Shown here one piece after another: positions 40,379 to 49,897 of a stretch of DNA of 64,000 nucleotides; position 1 is the stretch's first letter; each line of letters starts with the position of its first letter. The notes under the pieces are model-generated. The model was given only the letters and a program-made list of their open reading frames with translations, searched no databases and had not been told where the DNA came from. Source of the DNA: Salinibaculum litoreum (GTDB lineage: Archaea; Halobacteriota; Halobacteria; Halobacteriales; Haloarculaceae); contig CP046866.1 of NCBI GenBank assembly GCA_009789175.1, positions 310,001 to 374,000 on the forward strand, given 5' to 3'. A program made the position numbers and the translations under genes.

Positions 40379-42379
40379 TTACCGAGCGTCGTCGATGTCG
40401 TCGATAGCGTCGGGATTCTCGATACTGGAGAGGTCGCCCAGTTCTTCGTCGGTGTAGACGCCCTGGATGATGCGGCGGACGATTTTCCCGGACTGAGTCT
40501 TGGGGAACTCGTCGACGAACAGCACCTCGCGCGGGCGGAAGGGTTTGCCGAGTTCCGCGCCGACCTGCGTTCGCAACTCACCGCGCAGGTCGTCGGTCTC
40601 TTCGTAGCCGTCGTTGAGGATGACGTAGGTGACGACGGCCGTCCCTTTCGTGTCGTCCGGAGCGCCGATGGCGACGGCGGCGTTGACTGCCTCGTGGTCG
40701 ATGAGTGCGCTCTCGACTTCCGCGGGGCCGACCTTCCGGCCGGCGACGTTGAGCACGTCATCAGAGCGACCGTGCAGGAACCAGAAGCCGTCCTCGTCCT
40801 TCTGCGCCCAGTCGCCGTGGTCCCACATGTCGTCGAAGCGCGACCAGTACTCTTCGAGGTAGCGCTCGTCGCCGCTCCACAGCGACTTCGTCATCGAGGG
40901 AGCTGAGGACTTACAGACCAGATACCCCTTCTCGTTGTCGTCGACGACCGACTCGCCGGAAGCGTCGACGATGTCGATGTCCATCCCGAGTGCGGGGCCG
41001 CCGAGGGTCCCGGGTTTCAGGGAGTGCAGCGGCGTCGGCTGGAGGAAACAGCCGAAGATTTCGGTGCCCCCGCTGATGTTCATGATGGGTGCCTCGCCGC
41101 GGCCGACGTTGTCGAGGAACCACTGCCAGGAGTCGGGGTCCCACGGCTCGCCGGTCGAGCCGAGCAGGCGAAGCGTCGAGAGGTCGTGGCCGTCGAGCCA
41201 CTCGTCGCCGTGTTTCTGCAGGGCGCGAATCGCCGTCGGTGAGATACCGAAGGAGGTGATGCCGTGGCGGTCAATCATCTCCCAGAAGCGGTCGGGTTCC
41301 GGCTCGTCGGGTGCGCCCTCGTAGATGAAGATGGTGCCGCCGTGGGCGTGGTTGCCAATCAGCGTCCAGGGACCCATCATCCAGCCGATGTCGGACACCC
41401 AGAAAAAGCGGTCCGATGGCTTGTGGTCGAAAGAGAAGTGAATCTCCTTTGCGGGCTGGACGAGGCCGCCCGCATGCGTGTGGACGATGCCCTTTGGCTT
41501 GCCCGTGGTGCCCGAGGAGTACAGCAGCATCGACTCCTGGTCGGAGGGGAGCGATTTGGTTTCGTACTCGTCGGACTGGGTTTCGACGGCGTCGTCCCAC
41601 CACTCGTCGCGCTCGTCGTCCCAGGGGACGTCTTCGGTCGTGGAGTCGAGTCGGTTGAAGACGATGGTGTGCTCGACGTGGCCGGCCTCCTCGATGGCCT
41701 CGTCGGCGGACCCCTTCAGTCCGACCTCGCTGCCGCGGCGGTAGAAGCCATCGCCGGTGAACAGCACCGAACACTCGGCGTCCGCGATGCGTGTGGCGGT
41801 GGCGTCGACACCGAAGCCGGAGAAGATGGGGACGGCGATGGCACCGACCTTGAAACAGCCATAGAGCAGGGAGACGATTTCGGGGACCATCGGCATGTAG
41901 AGGCCAACGGTGTCTCCGGTTCCGATGCCCCGTTCTTCGAGGGCGTTTGCGACTTTGTTCGCGCGGCGGTGGAGTTCGTGGTAGGTTATCTCACGGACCT
42001 CGCCGTCCTCGCCCTCCCAGATGGTGGCGACGCTGTTGCGGTTCGAGGAGTCGGGGGCGGCGTGGCGGTCGACGGTGTTGTGAGCGATGTTGAGTTCGCC
42101 GCCGACGTACCAGTCGGTGAACTGTGGCCCCTCGGAGGCGTCCCGGACCTGGTCGTAGTCCTCGTAGAAGTCCAGGCCGAGATGGTCGACGACCTCGTCC
42201 CAGAACCAGTCGAGTCCGGAGGCATCGACACCGTCGACATCGCTGACGGTCCGCTCGTGGAGTTCTTCGAAGTCATCGATACCGTGTTCCTGCATAAACT
42301 CGTAGACGTTGCTCTGCTCGACGAACTCGTCGCTCGGTTCGTACTGTATCTCGTCGAGTTCCTCCAGTGAATCAGCCAT
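40379..42379 (-). CDS. AMP-forming acyl-CoA synthetase (acetyl/propionyl-CoA synthetase-like)
   Basis: 666 residues. Activates a carboxylic acid with ATP and CoA. A10-type P-loop LYSSGTTGKPKGIVHTHAGG, then HFSFDHKPSDRFFWVSDIGW, NISGGTEIFGCF (substrate/ATP site), GRSDDVLNVAGRKVGPAEVE (hinge) and KTQSGKIVRRI with the catalytic lysine. The N-terminus DWFWDEVVDHLGLDFYEDYD and the overall length match haloarchaeal acetate-CoA-ligase-type proteins, though short-chain specificity (propionate or another acid) cannot be read. ATG at 42379; a 6-bp inverted repeat lies 8-22 nt upstream. Convergent with the pseudokinase gene. Confidence 0.93.
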   Translation of the reverse strand: MADSLEELDEIQYEPSDEFVEQSNVYEFMQEHGIDDFEELHERTVSDVDGVDASGLDWFWDEVVDHLGLDFYEDYDQVRDASEGPQFTDWYVGGELNIAHNTVDRHAAPDSSNRNSVATIWEGEDGEVREITYHELHRRANKVANALEERGIGTGDTVGLYMPMVPEIVSLLYGCFKVGAIAVPIFSGFGVDATATRIADAECSVLFTGDGFYRRGSEVGLKGSADEAIEEAGHVEHTIVFNRLDSTTEDVPWDDERDEWWDDAVETQSDEYETKSLPSDQESMLLYSSGTTGKPKGIVHTHAGGLVQPAKEIHFSFDHKPSDRFFWVSDIGWMMGPWTLIGNHAHGGTIFIYEGAPDEPEPDRFWEMIDRHGITSFGISPTAIRALQKHGDEWLDGHDLSTLRLLGSTGEPWDPDSWQWFLDNVGRGEAPIMNISGGTEIFGCFLQPTPLHSLKPGTLGGPALGMDIDIVDASGESVVDDNEKGYLVCKSSAPSMTKSLWSGDERYLEEYWSRFDDMWDHGDWAQKDEDGFWFLHGRSDDVLNVAGRKVGPAEVESALIDHEAVNAAVAIGAPDDTKGTAVVTYVILNDGYEETDDLRGELRTQVGAELGKPFRPREVLFVDEFPKTQSGKIVRRIIQGVYTDEELGDLSSIENPDAIDDIDDAR

Positions 42380-42386
42380 GGTGTCT

Positions 42387-42401
42387 CATTTGTATCAAAT
42401 G
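42387..42401 (-). promoter_or_regulatory. Palindrome CATTTG-N3-CAAATG upstream of the acyl-CoA synthetase gene
   Basis: Exact 6-bp arms with a 3-nt spacer lie 8-22 nt upstream of the ATG, where RNA polymerase would bind in a leaderless promoter. Position and symmetry suggest an operator for a dimeric repressor. It sits in the 125-bp divergent region shared with the GNAT gene. Confidence 0.5.
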
Positions 42402-42504
42402 ACGACCCCCACCAAAGAACTTGCGTGCTTTCTTCGACCTGTGGGTGTGTCTCAGCCCTCGGGACAGCAGTATCCTTTAGTCCGGGGCTCGCTTACGGGC
42501 TGAT

Positions 42505-43086
42505 ATGTACGTCCGGGATGCACGAAACCGAGACGAGGCCTGGCTGCTTGAGTATATCGAGGAGATGGGACTCGACGAGACGGCGTTTCGCTCCCGGGAT
42601 TACGTCATCGCAGTCGACGAGCGGGAAAACGACCGGGCCGGCTTCGGCCGGGTCCGCATCCACAAGACCGATGATGACGACATCTGTGAACTGACGAGCA
42701 TCGGCGTCCTGCCGGAGTGGCGCGGCCAGGGCGTGGGCGCACACGTCGTCGAACGCCTCGTCCAGACCGCAAGCGACGACGACTTCGACGTGGTCTACTC
42801 GCTGACCAGCGAGTCGGCGTATCTCTCGCAGTTCGGGTTCGAGCGCATCGAAGTCCCACAGCTCCCGGCGAAACTCCAGGAGCGCCTCGCAGAGAAACAG
42901 GAGTCGCTGGACCCCGATGCCGTCCCGATGCGGGTCGACCCCGAGCGCTTCCGGATGCCCTCTCACCTCCGTGAGGCCTTCAAGGGGGCTCACGCCGCGG
43001 AGGAAGACACTGAACCCGAGGAAGGCCCCGAGGATTTCGGTATCGACCCCGACGAGGCCACCTACAAGTACGATACCGGCGACTGA
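42505..43086 (+). CDS. GNAT-family N-acetyltransferase
   Basis: 193 residues. Acetyl-CoA-binding motif A: ICELTSIGVLPEWRGQGVGA (Q/RxxGxG/A) and motif B region VYSLTSESAYLSQFGFERIE. The N-terminus MYVRDARNRDEAWLLEYIEE is typical. The C-terminal ~60 residues are an acidic tail. Substrate unknown. Divergent from the acyl-CoA synthetase gene. Confidence 0.85.
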   Translation: MYVRDARNRDEAWLLEYIEEMGLDETAFRSRDYVIAVDERENDRAGFGRVRIHKTDDDDICELTSIGVLPEWRGQGVGAHVVERLVQTASDDDFDVVYSLTSESAYLSQFGFERIEVPQLPAKLQERLAEKQESLDPDAVPMRVDPERFRMPSHLREAFKGAHAAEEDTEPEEGPEDFGIDPDEATYKYDTGD

Positions 43087-43222
43087 CGCCCCGTCCGAGC
43101 CGTGGCAGTTCGACGACTGTCGACTCCGAGCGCTATAGTTTCCAGGTTCTGGCCGCTCTGCTCCGGGTTTCTCACTGATATTCTCATGAAGCGTTAAGGT
43201 CGGCGCGGTCCCAGTAGCGGAT

Positions 43223-44899
43223 ATGTTCGACCAGGAGGACCTCGAGGAAATCCGGTCCGCGAAGGAATCGTGGGCGGAGGACTCGTATGCGCCCACTGTC
43301 GACCGCTTTGGCGAACGCAAAGCGGAGTTTACGACAGACACCGAAGGACAGACCGTCGCACCGCTTTATACACCGGCGGACATCGAGGAGTTCGATTACG
43401 AGGAAGACCTCGGGTACCCCGGCGAGGACCCGTACACGCGCGGCGTCTATCCGACGATGTACCGCGGTCGCCTGTGGACGATGCGCCAGTACGCGGGGAT
43501 GGGGACCGCCAGCGAGACAAACGAGCGGTTCAACTACCTGCTCGACGAGGGACAGACCGGCCTCTCGATGGCGTTTGACCTCCCGACGCAGATGGGCCAT
43601 GACTCCGACGACCCGATGTCGGCCGGGGAAGTCGGCAAGACCGGCGTCGCTATCGACTCTCTCCGTGACATGGAGACGGTCTTCGATGGCATCCCACTGG
43701 ATGAAGTCTCTACCTCCATGACCATCAACGCGCCCGCGAGCGTCCTGCTCGCGATGTACATCGCCGTCGGCGACCAGCAGGGCGTCGACCGCGAACAGTT
43801 GCGGGGCACCATCCAGAACGACGTGCTCAAAGAGTACATCGCCCGCAACACCTACATCTACCCGCCCGAGCCGTCGATGCGCATCATCACGGACATCTTC
43901 GAGTTCTGTGCCGACGAGACGCCAAACTTCAACACCATCTCAATCTCGGGCTATCACATCCGCGAGGCGGGCTCTACGGCCGCACAGGAAATCGCCTTCA
44001 CCCTTGCCGATGGCATCGAATACGTCGAAGCCGCACTCGAGGCCGGGCAGGATGTCGATGAGTTCGCCCCTCAGCTCTCCTTTTTCTTTGCCTCCTACAA
44101 CAACATCTTAGAAGAGGTCGCCAAGTTCCGCGCCGCCCGGCGGATGTGGGCCAAAATTATGGAAGAGCGCTTCGACGCCGAGAACCCCAAATCGAAGCAA
44201 CTCAAGTTCCACACCCAGACCGCGGGGTCGACCCTGACAGCCCAGCAAATCGAGAACAACGTCGTCCGCGTCGCATATCAGGCCCTGGCTGCGGTGCTGG
44301 GTGGGACCCAGAGCCTGCACACCAACGGCAAGGACGAGGCGCTATCGATTCCCACCGAGGAATCGGTCCGCACTGCATTACGGACCCAGCAGATTCTCGC
44401 CCACGAGTCCGGTGCCGCCGACACTATCGACCCGCTGGGCGGGAGTTACTACGTCGAGAGCCTGACTGACGACTTGGAAGACGAGGCCTTCGAGATTCTC
44501 GACGAGATCGAGAATCGCGGCGGGATGCTTGATGCCATCCAGGACCAGTGGGTCCAGCGACAGATTCAGGACGTGGCCTTCGAACGCCAGCGCGAACAGG
44601 AGGACGGCGAGCGTATCATCGTCGGCGTCAACGAGTTCACCACCGAGGAGGAAGAGGAAGTCGACATCGAGGAAGTCAGCGAAGAAGAGGAACGCAAACA
44701 AAAGGAGAACCTCGCAGCCATCCGCAAGGAACGGGACGACGAGGCCGTCGACGCCAAACTGCAGGCCCTTCGGGAGGCCGCCCGTGGCGAGGAGAACCTG
44801 ATGCCCTACATCATCGATGCGGTGAAAGTGTACGCCACGACCGGCGAAATCTGTGACGCGATGCGGGATGTCTTCGGCGAACACCAGCCAGGCCTGTGA
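43223..44899 (+). CDS. Methylmalonyl-CoA mutase, catalytic (large) subunit
   Basis: 558 residues: TIM-barrel substrate domain of the coenzyme B12 mutase ([99 protein letters not shown]). It lacks the C-terminal cobalamin-binding domain (no DxHxxG), so a separate small subunit must exist elsewhere. It isomerises (R)-methylmalonyl-CoA to succinyl-CoA. The epimerase gene starts 10 bp downstream, and a carboxylase subunit lies at 4.8 kb; together these make the propionyl-CoA to succinyl-CoA route. Confidence 0.95.
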   Translation: MFDQEDLEEIRSAKESWAEDSYAPTVDRFGERKAEFTTDTEGQTVAPLYTPADIEEFDYEEDLGYPGEDPYTRGVYPTMYRGRLWTMRQYAGMGTASETNERFNYLLDEGQTGLSMAFDLPTQMGHDSDDPMSAGEVGKTGVAIDSLRDMETVFDGIPLDEVSTSMTINAPASVLLAMYIAVGDQQGVDREQLRGTIQNDVLKEYIARNTYIYPPEPSMRIITDIFEFCADETPNFNTISISGYHIREAGSTAAQEIAFTLADGIEYVEAALEAGQDVDEFAPQLSFFFASYNNILEEVAKFRAARRMWAKIMEERFDAENPKSKQLKFHTQTAGSTLTAQQIENNVVRVAYQALAAVLGGTQSLHTNGKDEALSIPTEESVRTALRTQQILAHESGAADTIDPLGGSYYVESLTDDLEDEAFEILDEIENRGGMLDAIQDQWVQRQIQDVAFERQREQEDGERIIVGVNEFTTEEEEEVDIEEVSEEEERKQKENLAAIRKERDDEAVDAKLQALREAARGEENLMPYIIDAVKVYATTGEICDAMRDVFGEHQPGL

Positions 44900-44909
44900 G
44901 GTGACCAGT

Positions 44910-45302
44910 ATGGAGACACACATCGACCACGCGGGTATCGCCACCGACGACGCCACGGGCCTCGCCGAGCAGTACGTCGACCTCTTCGGGGCCGACATCG
45001 CACACGAGGAGACGCTCGACGGGATGGCCGTCGTCTTCCTGGATTTCGGCAACGGCTACTTCGAGTTGCTCGAACCAGTCGACACCGGCGGGGCTATCGC
45101 CTCGTATCTCGACAGTAACGGCCCCGGTATCCATCATCTCGCGGTGGCCACCGACGATATCGAAGCGGCCCTCGCGCGGGCACGCGAGATGGGTATCGAC
45201 TGCATCGACGAGGAGCCACGCGGGGGCGCGTGGGGACACGACGTGGCTTTCCTCCACCCCAAATCGACGGGCGGCATCCTACTCGAGTTCGTCGAGCACT
45301 GA
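44910..45302 (+). CDS. mce: Methylmalonyl-CoA epimerase
   Basis: 130 residues. Vicinal-oxygen-chelate fold: METHIDHAGIATDDATGLAE (metal His), VVFLDFGNGYFELLEPVDTG (Glu ligand), GPGIHHLAVATDDIEAALAR (His) and FLHPKSTGGILLEFVEH (Glu). These are the epimerase/glyoxalase-type signatures, and the gene directly follows the mutase (10 bp gap), making the epimerase assignment strong. It converts the (S) to (R) form of methylmalonyl-CoA. Confidence 0.93.
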   Translation: METHIDHAGIATDDATGLAEQYVDLFGADIAHEETLDGMAVVFLDFGNGYFELLEPVDTGGAIASYLDSNGPGIHHLAVATDDIEAALARAREMGIDCIDEEPRGGAWGHDVAFLHPKSTGGILLEFVEH

Positions 45303-45363
45303 CCACGTCCCGTGGGTGTCGACCGCTGACCCTTCCGGGGGAATTATATGCGATACTGTTCGA

Positions 45364-45369
45364 TTTATA
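45364..45369 (+). promoter_or_regulatory. TATA element for the large surface protein gene
   Basis: TTTATA lies 19-24 nt upstream of the ATG at 45388. A second AT-rich stretch, AATTATATG (45341-45349), is further upstream. The region between the epimerase stop and the ATG is notably AT-rich. Confidence 0.5.
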
Positions 45370-45387
45370 CGGAAGCTAACCGTTAGT

Positions 45388-48207
45388 ATGTACGAACTAC
45401 ACCGCACGTTCTTGCAGCAGTCCCCAGCGTCGGATGACCAGTCTGTCGGACCGGCGACGCGGTGGTCACGCGGTCGGTCTCTCCTGGCCGCAGTCATTGC
45501 TGTGGCTCTCGTCGTGAGCCTGCTTCCGGCAGGCATCGCCATCGGCACCGCACAGGCAGAGACCGGAGCCGGGACGGTTGCGGCAGCGAATGGGACTGCC
45601 CACTCCAGCGTCGACGGCCCAGTCGCTGCCGGGTCGACGGATGCGGCCCCGGCGGGGTCGGCATCGGTGTCCATCGAGACGCCGGTTTCACCGGGGCAGT
45701 CGAGTGTCGATATCCGGTACGATGCTGGCTCCGGCGAGAAAGTGCTCCTCGCTGCGACCGCCGACACCCAGTCGGCATACGACACGACGGTGACTGGGTC
45801 CGGGACGAAACGTGTCTCCGCCAGTGCTATCGGTGGCATCAGTGACGGCACGCCCATTATCGCTGCGATAATCGACCCCAACCAGTCGTCACCGTCCGAC
45901 ACGGACTTCGTCTACGTCGGCACTGACGACGGTGAGATTCCGGTCGAACTGTCGGCTGAGGCCGGCTCTGACATTGTCGAGGTGACCTACGACCTGAGTA
46001 ATCTGCCCAGCGACGCCAACTACGGCCTCACCGTCGAGAACCGGCGCACTGGCGAGCGGTACACGGAATCGGTCAGCGGTTCGAACACGGCAACGACCGA
46101 TGCGTCGACGCTTGGTGGTATCGAGGCCGGCGATACACTGTCGGCCGCTATCACTATCGAGGGGTCCGGGCCGTCGCTCACGCTCGGCAGCGCCTCACTG
46201 ACCGTCGAGGAAAACGTCACCGAGGGGCCGGATTTCGTCTTCACCCCATCGACGATTGCGTTCAACGCCACGACACCGGGCGCCTCGACGACGGCTACAC
46301 TGCGCATCGAACACAACGACGTAGACCCGGTGACCTTCGAGCGCGTGTCAATCGAGGGGCCGGGCGCGGACGCGTTCAGCGTCGAGCGCGAGCAGCTATC
46401 GCTCGATGCGGTCGACGAGACGACCCTGACTGTCACGTTCGCGCCGGACTCGGCCGGCGAGTACAACGGAACGATGCTGTTCGAGACGGCGGATTTCGAG
46501 ATTCAGCCGGTGACGGTGACCGGGACAGCAAGGGACGAGACCATACAGCTATCGACCCAACGACTGTCTTTCGGTGACCTCGTTGCCGGTGAGTCTACCT
46601 CGCAGGACCTCGTGTTGACGACGCCGACAGACTCCCCTATCGAGGTGTCGGACGTGCGTCTCGTCTCGGGGGATACCGACGCCTTCAGTCTCGGAGTGAC
46701 CAACGGCACCGTGCCGGCCGAGGGTAGGCTGTCGGTTCCCGTCACGTTCGCGCCGGACAGACACGGGCCGGCCCGGGCGACGCTGGCCGTCGTCGGGCCG
46801 TCCGGTGACCGTGTCGGGACTGTTCGGCTTACAGGCAACGCGAGCACTCCCGAACTGGCAGTCGACAGGACGAGCATCCAGTTCCCGAACGTGGCCGTTG
46901 GCGAGCAGGTGAGCGAGACGGTAACCGTCAGCAACGAGGGTAACGCGACGCTGACAGTCGAGCGCGCCGAACTCGCCGAGACGCGTGGTGTCTTCGGACT
47001 GCAGGGCGGTGGCTCCTTCGCGCTCGAACCCGGCGAGCAGCGTGAACTGACGGTCACGTTCGCCCCCGAACGCGAGCGGGAACCGTCCACCTCGCTGTAC
47101 GTGCGGAGTAACGACCCGACAAATCCGACGCGTGTCGTCACGATCTCTAGCGGGCGCGTCGAAGTCGTGGCCGATGTCGACGAGCGCAACCGGACGACCC
47201 AGGTCCAGGCGACTGCCGAGCAGGTGAGTCCCGACGACCCGGCCACAATCGAGGTGCCCGACGCCACAGAGGATAGTGACTTCGATGTCGACAACGTCTC
47301 CGTTGCGACCACCGAGGAGAGTTCGGTGGGCGTCAACATCACGACCAGCGACCGACAACTCGATACGACGCCCGATACGGACGCCGGGTTCCCGAACGCG
47401 ACGCGGCAACTGGGCAACATCAGCGTCGACGCGACGGTGTCGAACGACCGGATTCAGGAGGTCTCGTTCACCCACCGCGTGAGTACGGAGCGGCTCGCGG
47501 ACCTCAACACTACCGCGGAGGACGTGGTTCTCTACCGGTACAACGAGACCCTCGGCGAGTGGGTCGAGCAGGACACGCGTGTCGTCGCCCAGCGAAACGG
47601 CGTGGCCCTCCTCCGGACGACCGGTGACGGCTTTTCGGAGTGGACAGCCGCGGCCAAGCGACCGGATATCCGCGTTGCTGACGCCGAGGCAAGCGTCACA
47701 GCGGCGACCGTCGGCGAGGATGTCGTCATCCAGGTGGAGTTGACCAACGACGGTGGCGCGGATGGTGTCTTCGAGACGCGCCTGCTGTTGAACGGCGAGA
47801 TCGTCGACCAGGAGGACGTGACTGTGCCGGAGAGCAGCACTGTCCCGGTGAGCTTCCAGCGCTCGCTGGATGAGAAAGGTGACTATCAGGTGACCGTCAA
47901 CGACGTGCCGGTCGGGACCATCAAGGTCGACGAAGAGACCGGCGAGACCAACGTGAGCCAGTCCACTGGCACGCAAACAGGCGGTGACGGGACCGAAACA
48001 AACGACTCCGACAGTGAGGGCGACGACGGCGGCTTCTCGTCGCTGTTGCCCCTGATTGCCGCAGTCGGTATCCTCGTGGCCGCGGGCATCGGCGGCAGCC
48101 TCTATCTCCGCTCCGGTGACGACGGCGACGCTGTCGACACCGATGCGACCACGGAGGAAACGGATACCACCCTGGAAGTCGAAGGCTTCGGGGACGACGA
48201 GGAGTGA
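45388..48207 (+). CDS. Large cell-surface protein with repeated choice-of-anchor-D domains
   Basis: 939 residues. Signal peptide: basic N-terminus, then SLLAAVIAVALVVSLLPAGI, cut near GTAQAETG. N-terminal beta domains are followed by at least three repeats of the choice-of-anchor-D/ASPM-SPD-2-Hydin type, recognisable by repeated LTVTFAPDSAGEY, VPVTFAPDRHGPARATL and LTVTFAPEREREPS endings. A segment akin to that in the PKD surface protein (RVSTERLADLNTTAEDVVLY) and a CARDB-like domain come next. C-terminal transmembrane helix SLLPLIAAVGILVAAGIGGS is followed by a short acidic cytoplasmic tail. A long-range envelope or adhesion role is plausible; no enzymatic motif. Confidence 0.87.
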   Translation: MYELHRTFLQQSPASDDQSVGPATRWSRGRSLLAAVIAVALVVSLLPAGIAIGTAQAETGAGTVAAANGTAHSSVDGPVAAGSTDAAPAGSASVSIETPVSPGQSSVDIRYDAGSGEKVLLAATADTQSAYDTTVTGSGTKRVSASAIGGISDGTPIIAAIIDPNQSSPSDTDFVYVGTDDGEIPVELSAEAGSDIVEVTYDLSNLPSDANYGLTVENRRTGERYTESVSGSNTATTDASTLGGIEAGDTLSAAITIEGSGPSLTLGSASLTVEENVTEGPDFVFTPSTIAFNATTPGASTTATLRIEHNDVDPVTFERVSIEGPGADAFSVEREQLSLDAVDETTLTVTFAPDSAGEYNGTMLFETADFEIQPVTVTGTARDETIQLSTQRLSFGDLVAGESTSQDLVLTTPTDSPIEVSDVRLVSGDTDAFSLGVTNGTVPAEGRLSVPVTFAPDRHGPARATLAVVGPSGDRVGTVRLTGNASTPELAVDRTSIQFPNVAVGEQVSETVTVSNEGNATLTVERAELAETRGVFGLQGGGSFALEPGEQRELTVTFAPEREREPSTSLYVRSNDPTNPTRVVTISSGRVEVVADVDERNRTTQVQATAEQVSPDDPATIEVPDATEDSDFDVDNVSVATTEESSVGVNITTSDRQLDTTPDTDAGFPNATRQLGNISVDATVSNDRIQEVSFTHRVSTERLADLNTTAEDVVLYRYNETLGEWVEQDTRVVAQRNGVALLRTTGDGFSEWTAAAKRPDIRVADAEASVTAATVGEDVVIQVELTNDGGADGVFETRLLLNGEIVDQEDVTVPESSTVPVSFQRSLDEKGDYQVTVNDVPVGTIKVDEETGETNVSQSTGTQTGGDGTETNDSDSEGDDGGFSSLLPLIAAVGILVAAGIGGSLYLRSGDDGDAVDTDATTEETDTTLEVEGFGDDEE

Positions 48208-48346
48208 CTGGCTAGCCGACCGTCTGTGTCAGTTGCCACGCTTTTCACACCACTTTCCTGTTGCCAGTGAGCACTTACACCTGAACTCTCGACTCCCGAT
48301 GGTGTCGTCTGCGTGTGCGGCGGTCACAGCGCGGACTCCTCGTGGC

Positions 48347-48532
48347 TCACTGCGACGGGCCAAACCGCCGGTACAGCACCAACACGACTGCGACAGCGGT
48401 GACGCCGAGTCCGATACTCTCCGGGACCGTCCCGCCCGTATCGCCAAAGCGCCAGCCGAGGAAGACGAAGCCGATGACACCGACGATGGCCGCGAACACT
48501 CCCAGTAGCTGTCCCACGTTCGAATTCGACAT
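48347..48532 (-). CDS. Small two-helix membrane protein
   Basis: 61 residues from ATG at 48532: MSNSNVGQLLGVFAAIVGVI, then FVFLGWRFGDTGGTVPESIG and VTAVAVVLVLYRRFGPSQ. Two hydrophobic helices joined by a Gly-rich loop. No known family. Upstream extension to 48547 adds MPGPG only. Confidence 0.62.
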   Translation of the reverse strand: MSNSNVGQLLGVFAAIVGVIGFVFLGWRFGDTGGTVPESIGLGVTAVAVVLVLYRRFGPSQ

Positions 48533-48668
48533 TCCTGGTCCGGGCATATGTGCATCTACTCATGCCGTTATCTTAACTCCCTCAGCGGGACCGCCTGCCC
48601 GGCAACTCGTCAGAAGATTTATCAGTGTTGTTCCTCGCCAGGAGCCACGTTAGGCGAACGAGTGGGTC

Positions 48669-49142
48669 TCAGCCATCTGGTACCGGAACGTTACCATCAC
48701 CGTCCACAGCACTGTACGCAAGCATCGCCAGGCAGGCCACCCACAACAACAGCGTGACGGTTGGCGCGTGTCCGGCGATGCCGGGGTCGTGGTGGAGTCG
48801 TTCGGGGACGAGCGGGTACAGATAGGGGATGCCCTTGGGTGTGGTCACGTCGATGAGGAGGTGCGAGGCGTAGCCCGCGGCGACAGCACCGGCAGTCCTG
48901 CGGTCGGCGACGACAGCGACGGTCGCGATGGCTGCGCCACAGAGCAGGAGCGTGTGGGTGAGTCCCCGGTGGACCAGCGGCCACTCAAGCGCGGCTGGAA
49001 GCAGGAAATCGGCGTCGGGAAACAGCCCTGCCACCAGACCGGCGACCGGCCGGTCGACGAGGACGGCACCGAGTGCCAGCCCGAGCAGCCCGTGGGTCGC
49101 AATCGCTATCGGGATGAACGTTCCGGACGGGTACGACAGCAC
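48669..49142 (-). CDS. YdjM-like membrane-bound metal-dependent hydrolase
   Basis: 157 residues from a GTG at 49142. Helices: VLSYPSGTFIPIAIATHGLL and GLALGAVLVDRPVAGLVAGL; the family motif LVHRGLTHTLLL plus HLLIDVTTPKG with His/Asp residues fits YdjM/inner-membrane LexA-binding-type putative hydrolases (metal-binding HxxxxH and HxxxD). Substrate unknown. Minus-strand CTTATTTC is 25-32 nt upstream, which supports the GTG. Confidence 0.85.
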   Translation of the reverse strand: MLSYPSGTFIPIAIATHGLLGLALGAVLVDRPVAGLVAGLFPDADFLLPAALEWPLVHRGLTHTLLLCGAAIATVAVVADRRTAGAVAAGYASHLLIDVTTPKGIPYLYPLVPERLHHDPGIAGHAPTVTLLLWVACLAMLAYSAVDGDGNVPVPDG

Positions 49143-49166
49143 ACCACAGCGTAGCGCATGCAGTGT

Positions 49167-49204
49167 GAAATAAGTGGATGTCGCCGTAAACCAGCGTGTT
49201 TATT
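49167..49204. promoter_or_regulatory. Divergent TATA elements between hydrolase and thioesterase genes
   Basis: Minus-strand CTTATTTC (49167-49174) serves the YdjM-like gene (25-32 nt to GTG 49142). Plus-strand TTTATT (49199-49204) serves the thioesterase (26-31 nt to ATG 49230). The two starts are 87 bp apart. Confidence 0.6.
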
Positions 49205-49229
49205 CCCGCCGGTGGGTAACCATCTGTCG

Positions 49230-49676
49230 ATGAGTCCCACGTCTTCTCTCTCGCAGATGCCCTTTTCCGAGCATCTCGGTATCGAAGTGGAACACGCCGA
49301 GGACGGCGAAGCAATCGGTCGCCTCCCGCTGGAGTCGTTTCACTCCTCGAATCGCGACGCAGATGTGGCCCACGGTGGGGTCATCTTCTCGCTTGCCGAC
49401 ACCGTCGGTGCCGCCGCGGTGATGTCCGAGTCCGGGACCGTCGCCCCGACGGTGGATATGCGAATCGACTATCTCGCACCCGTGACCGACGACATCCGGG
49501 CCGAGGCCGAACTCATTCGCATCGGCGAGAATCTCGGTGTTTCTCGTGTCGAACTCTACATCGAAGACGGAGAGGATACACACGTCGCCACCGCCCACGG
49601 CACCTACAAGACCGACACTGCCGAGGCCGGCGACTCGCCCTGGACCGAAGGCGACGGCGTGTATTCCGACGACTGA
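49230..49676 (+). CDS. PaaI-type hot-dog acyl-CoA thioesterase
   Basis: 148 residues. FSEHLGIEVEHAEDGEAIGR at the start, then the hot-dog signature DVAHGGVIFSLADTVGAAAV (H-GG-x-x-F-x-LAD), then the strands MRIDYLAPVTDDIRAEAEL and RVELYIEDGEDTHVATAHGT. It should hydrolyse acyl-CoA; substrate unknown. ATG at 49230 fits the TATA position. Stop is ~220 bp before the korB stop, a gap with no gene I can support. Confidence 0.88.
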   Translation: MSPTSSLSQMPFSEHLGIEVEHAEDGEAIGRLPLESFHSSNRDADVAHGGVIFSLADTVGAAAVMSESGTVAPTVDMRIDYLAPVTDDIRAEAELIRIGENLGVSRVELYIEDGEDTHVATAHGTYKTDTAEAGDSPWTEGDGVYSDD

Positions 49677-49897
49677 ACCCGGTTCCTGCCGGCTATCCTG
49701 ACTCAAAGCTGAGCCGTTTCGAATCGACAGCACACATCGCTTCCGAGGCGCATATCCTACGAGAGCGTACTCTGGGTGTGTTTTCGCCAGATTGTCGACC
49801 GAGCGATGCCGCCGGGAGCAGAAACCGGTGAGCCGCGAGTCAGCAGGCTCGTGTGTGGGCCCTGCAGTCAAAAACAGGGTGTAAAAAACGGACTCTC

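Noticed and set aside
49677-49897. Possible small gene between the thioesterase and korB
   Set aside because: No ORF with sensible start, promoter or acidic composition; treated as non-coding.
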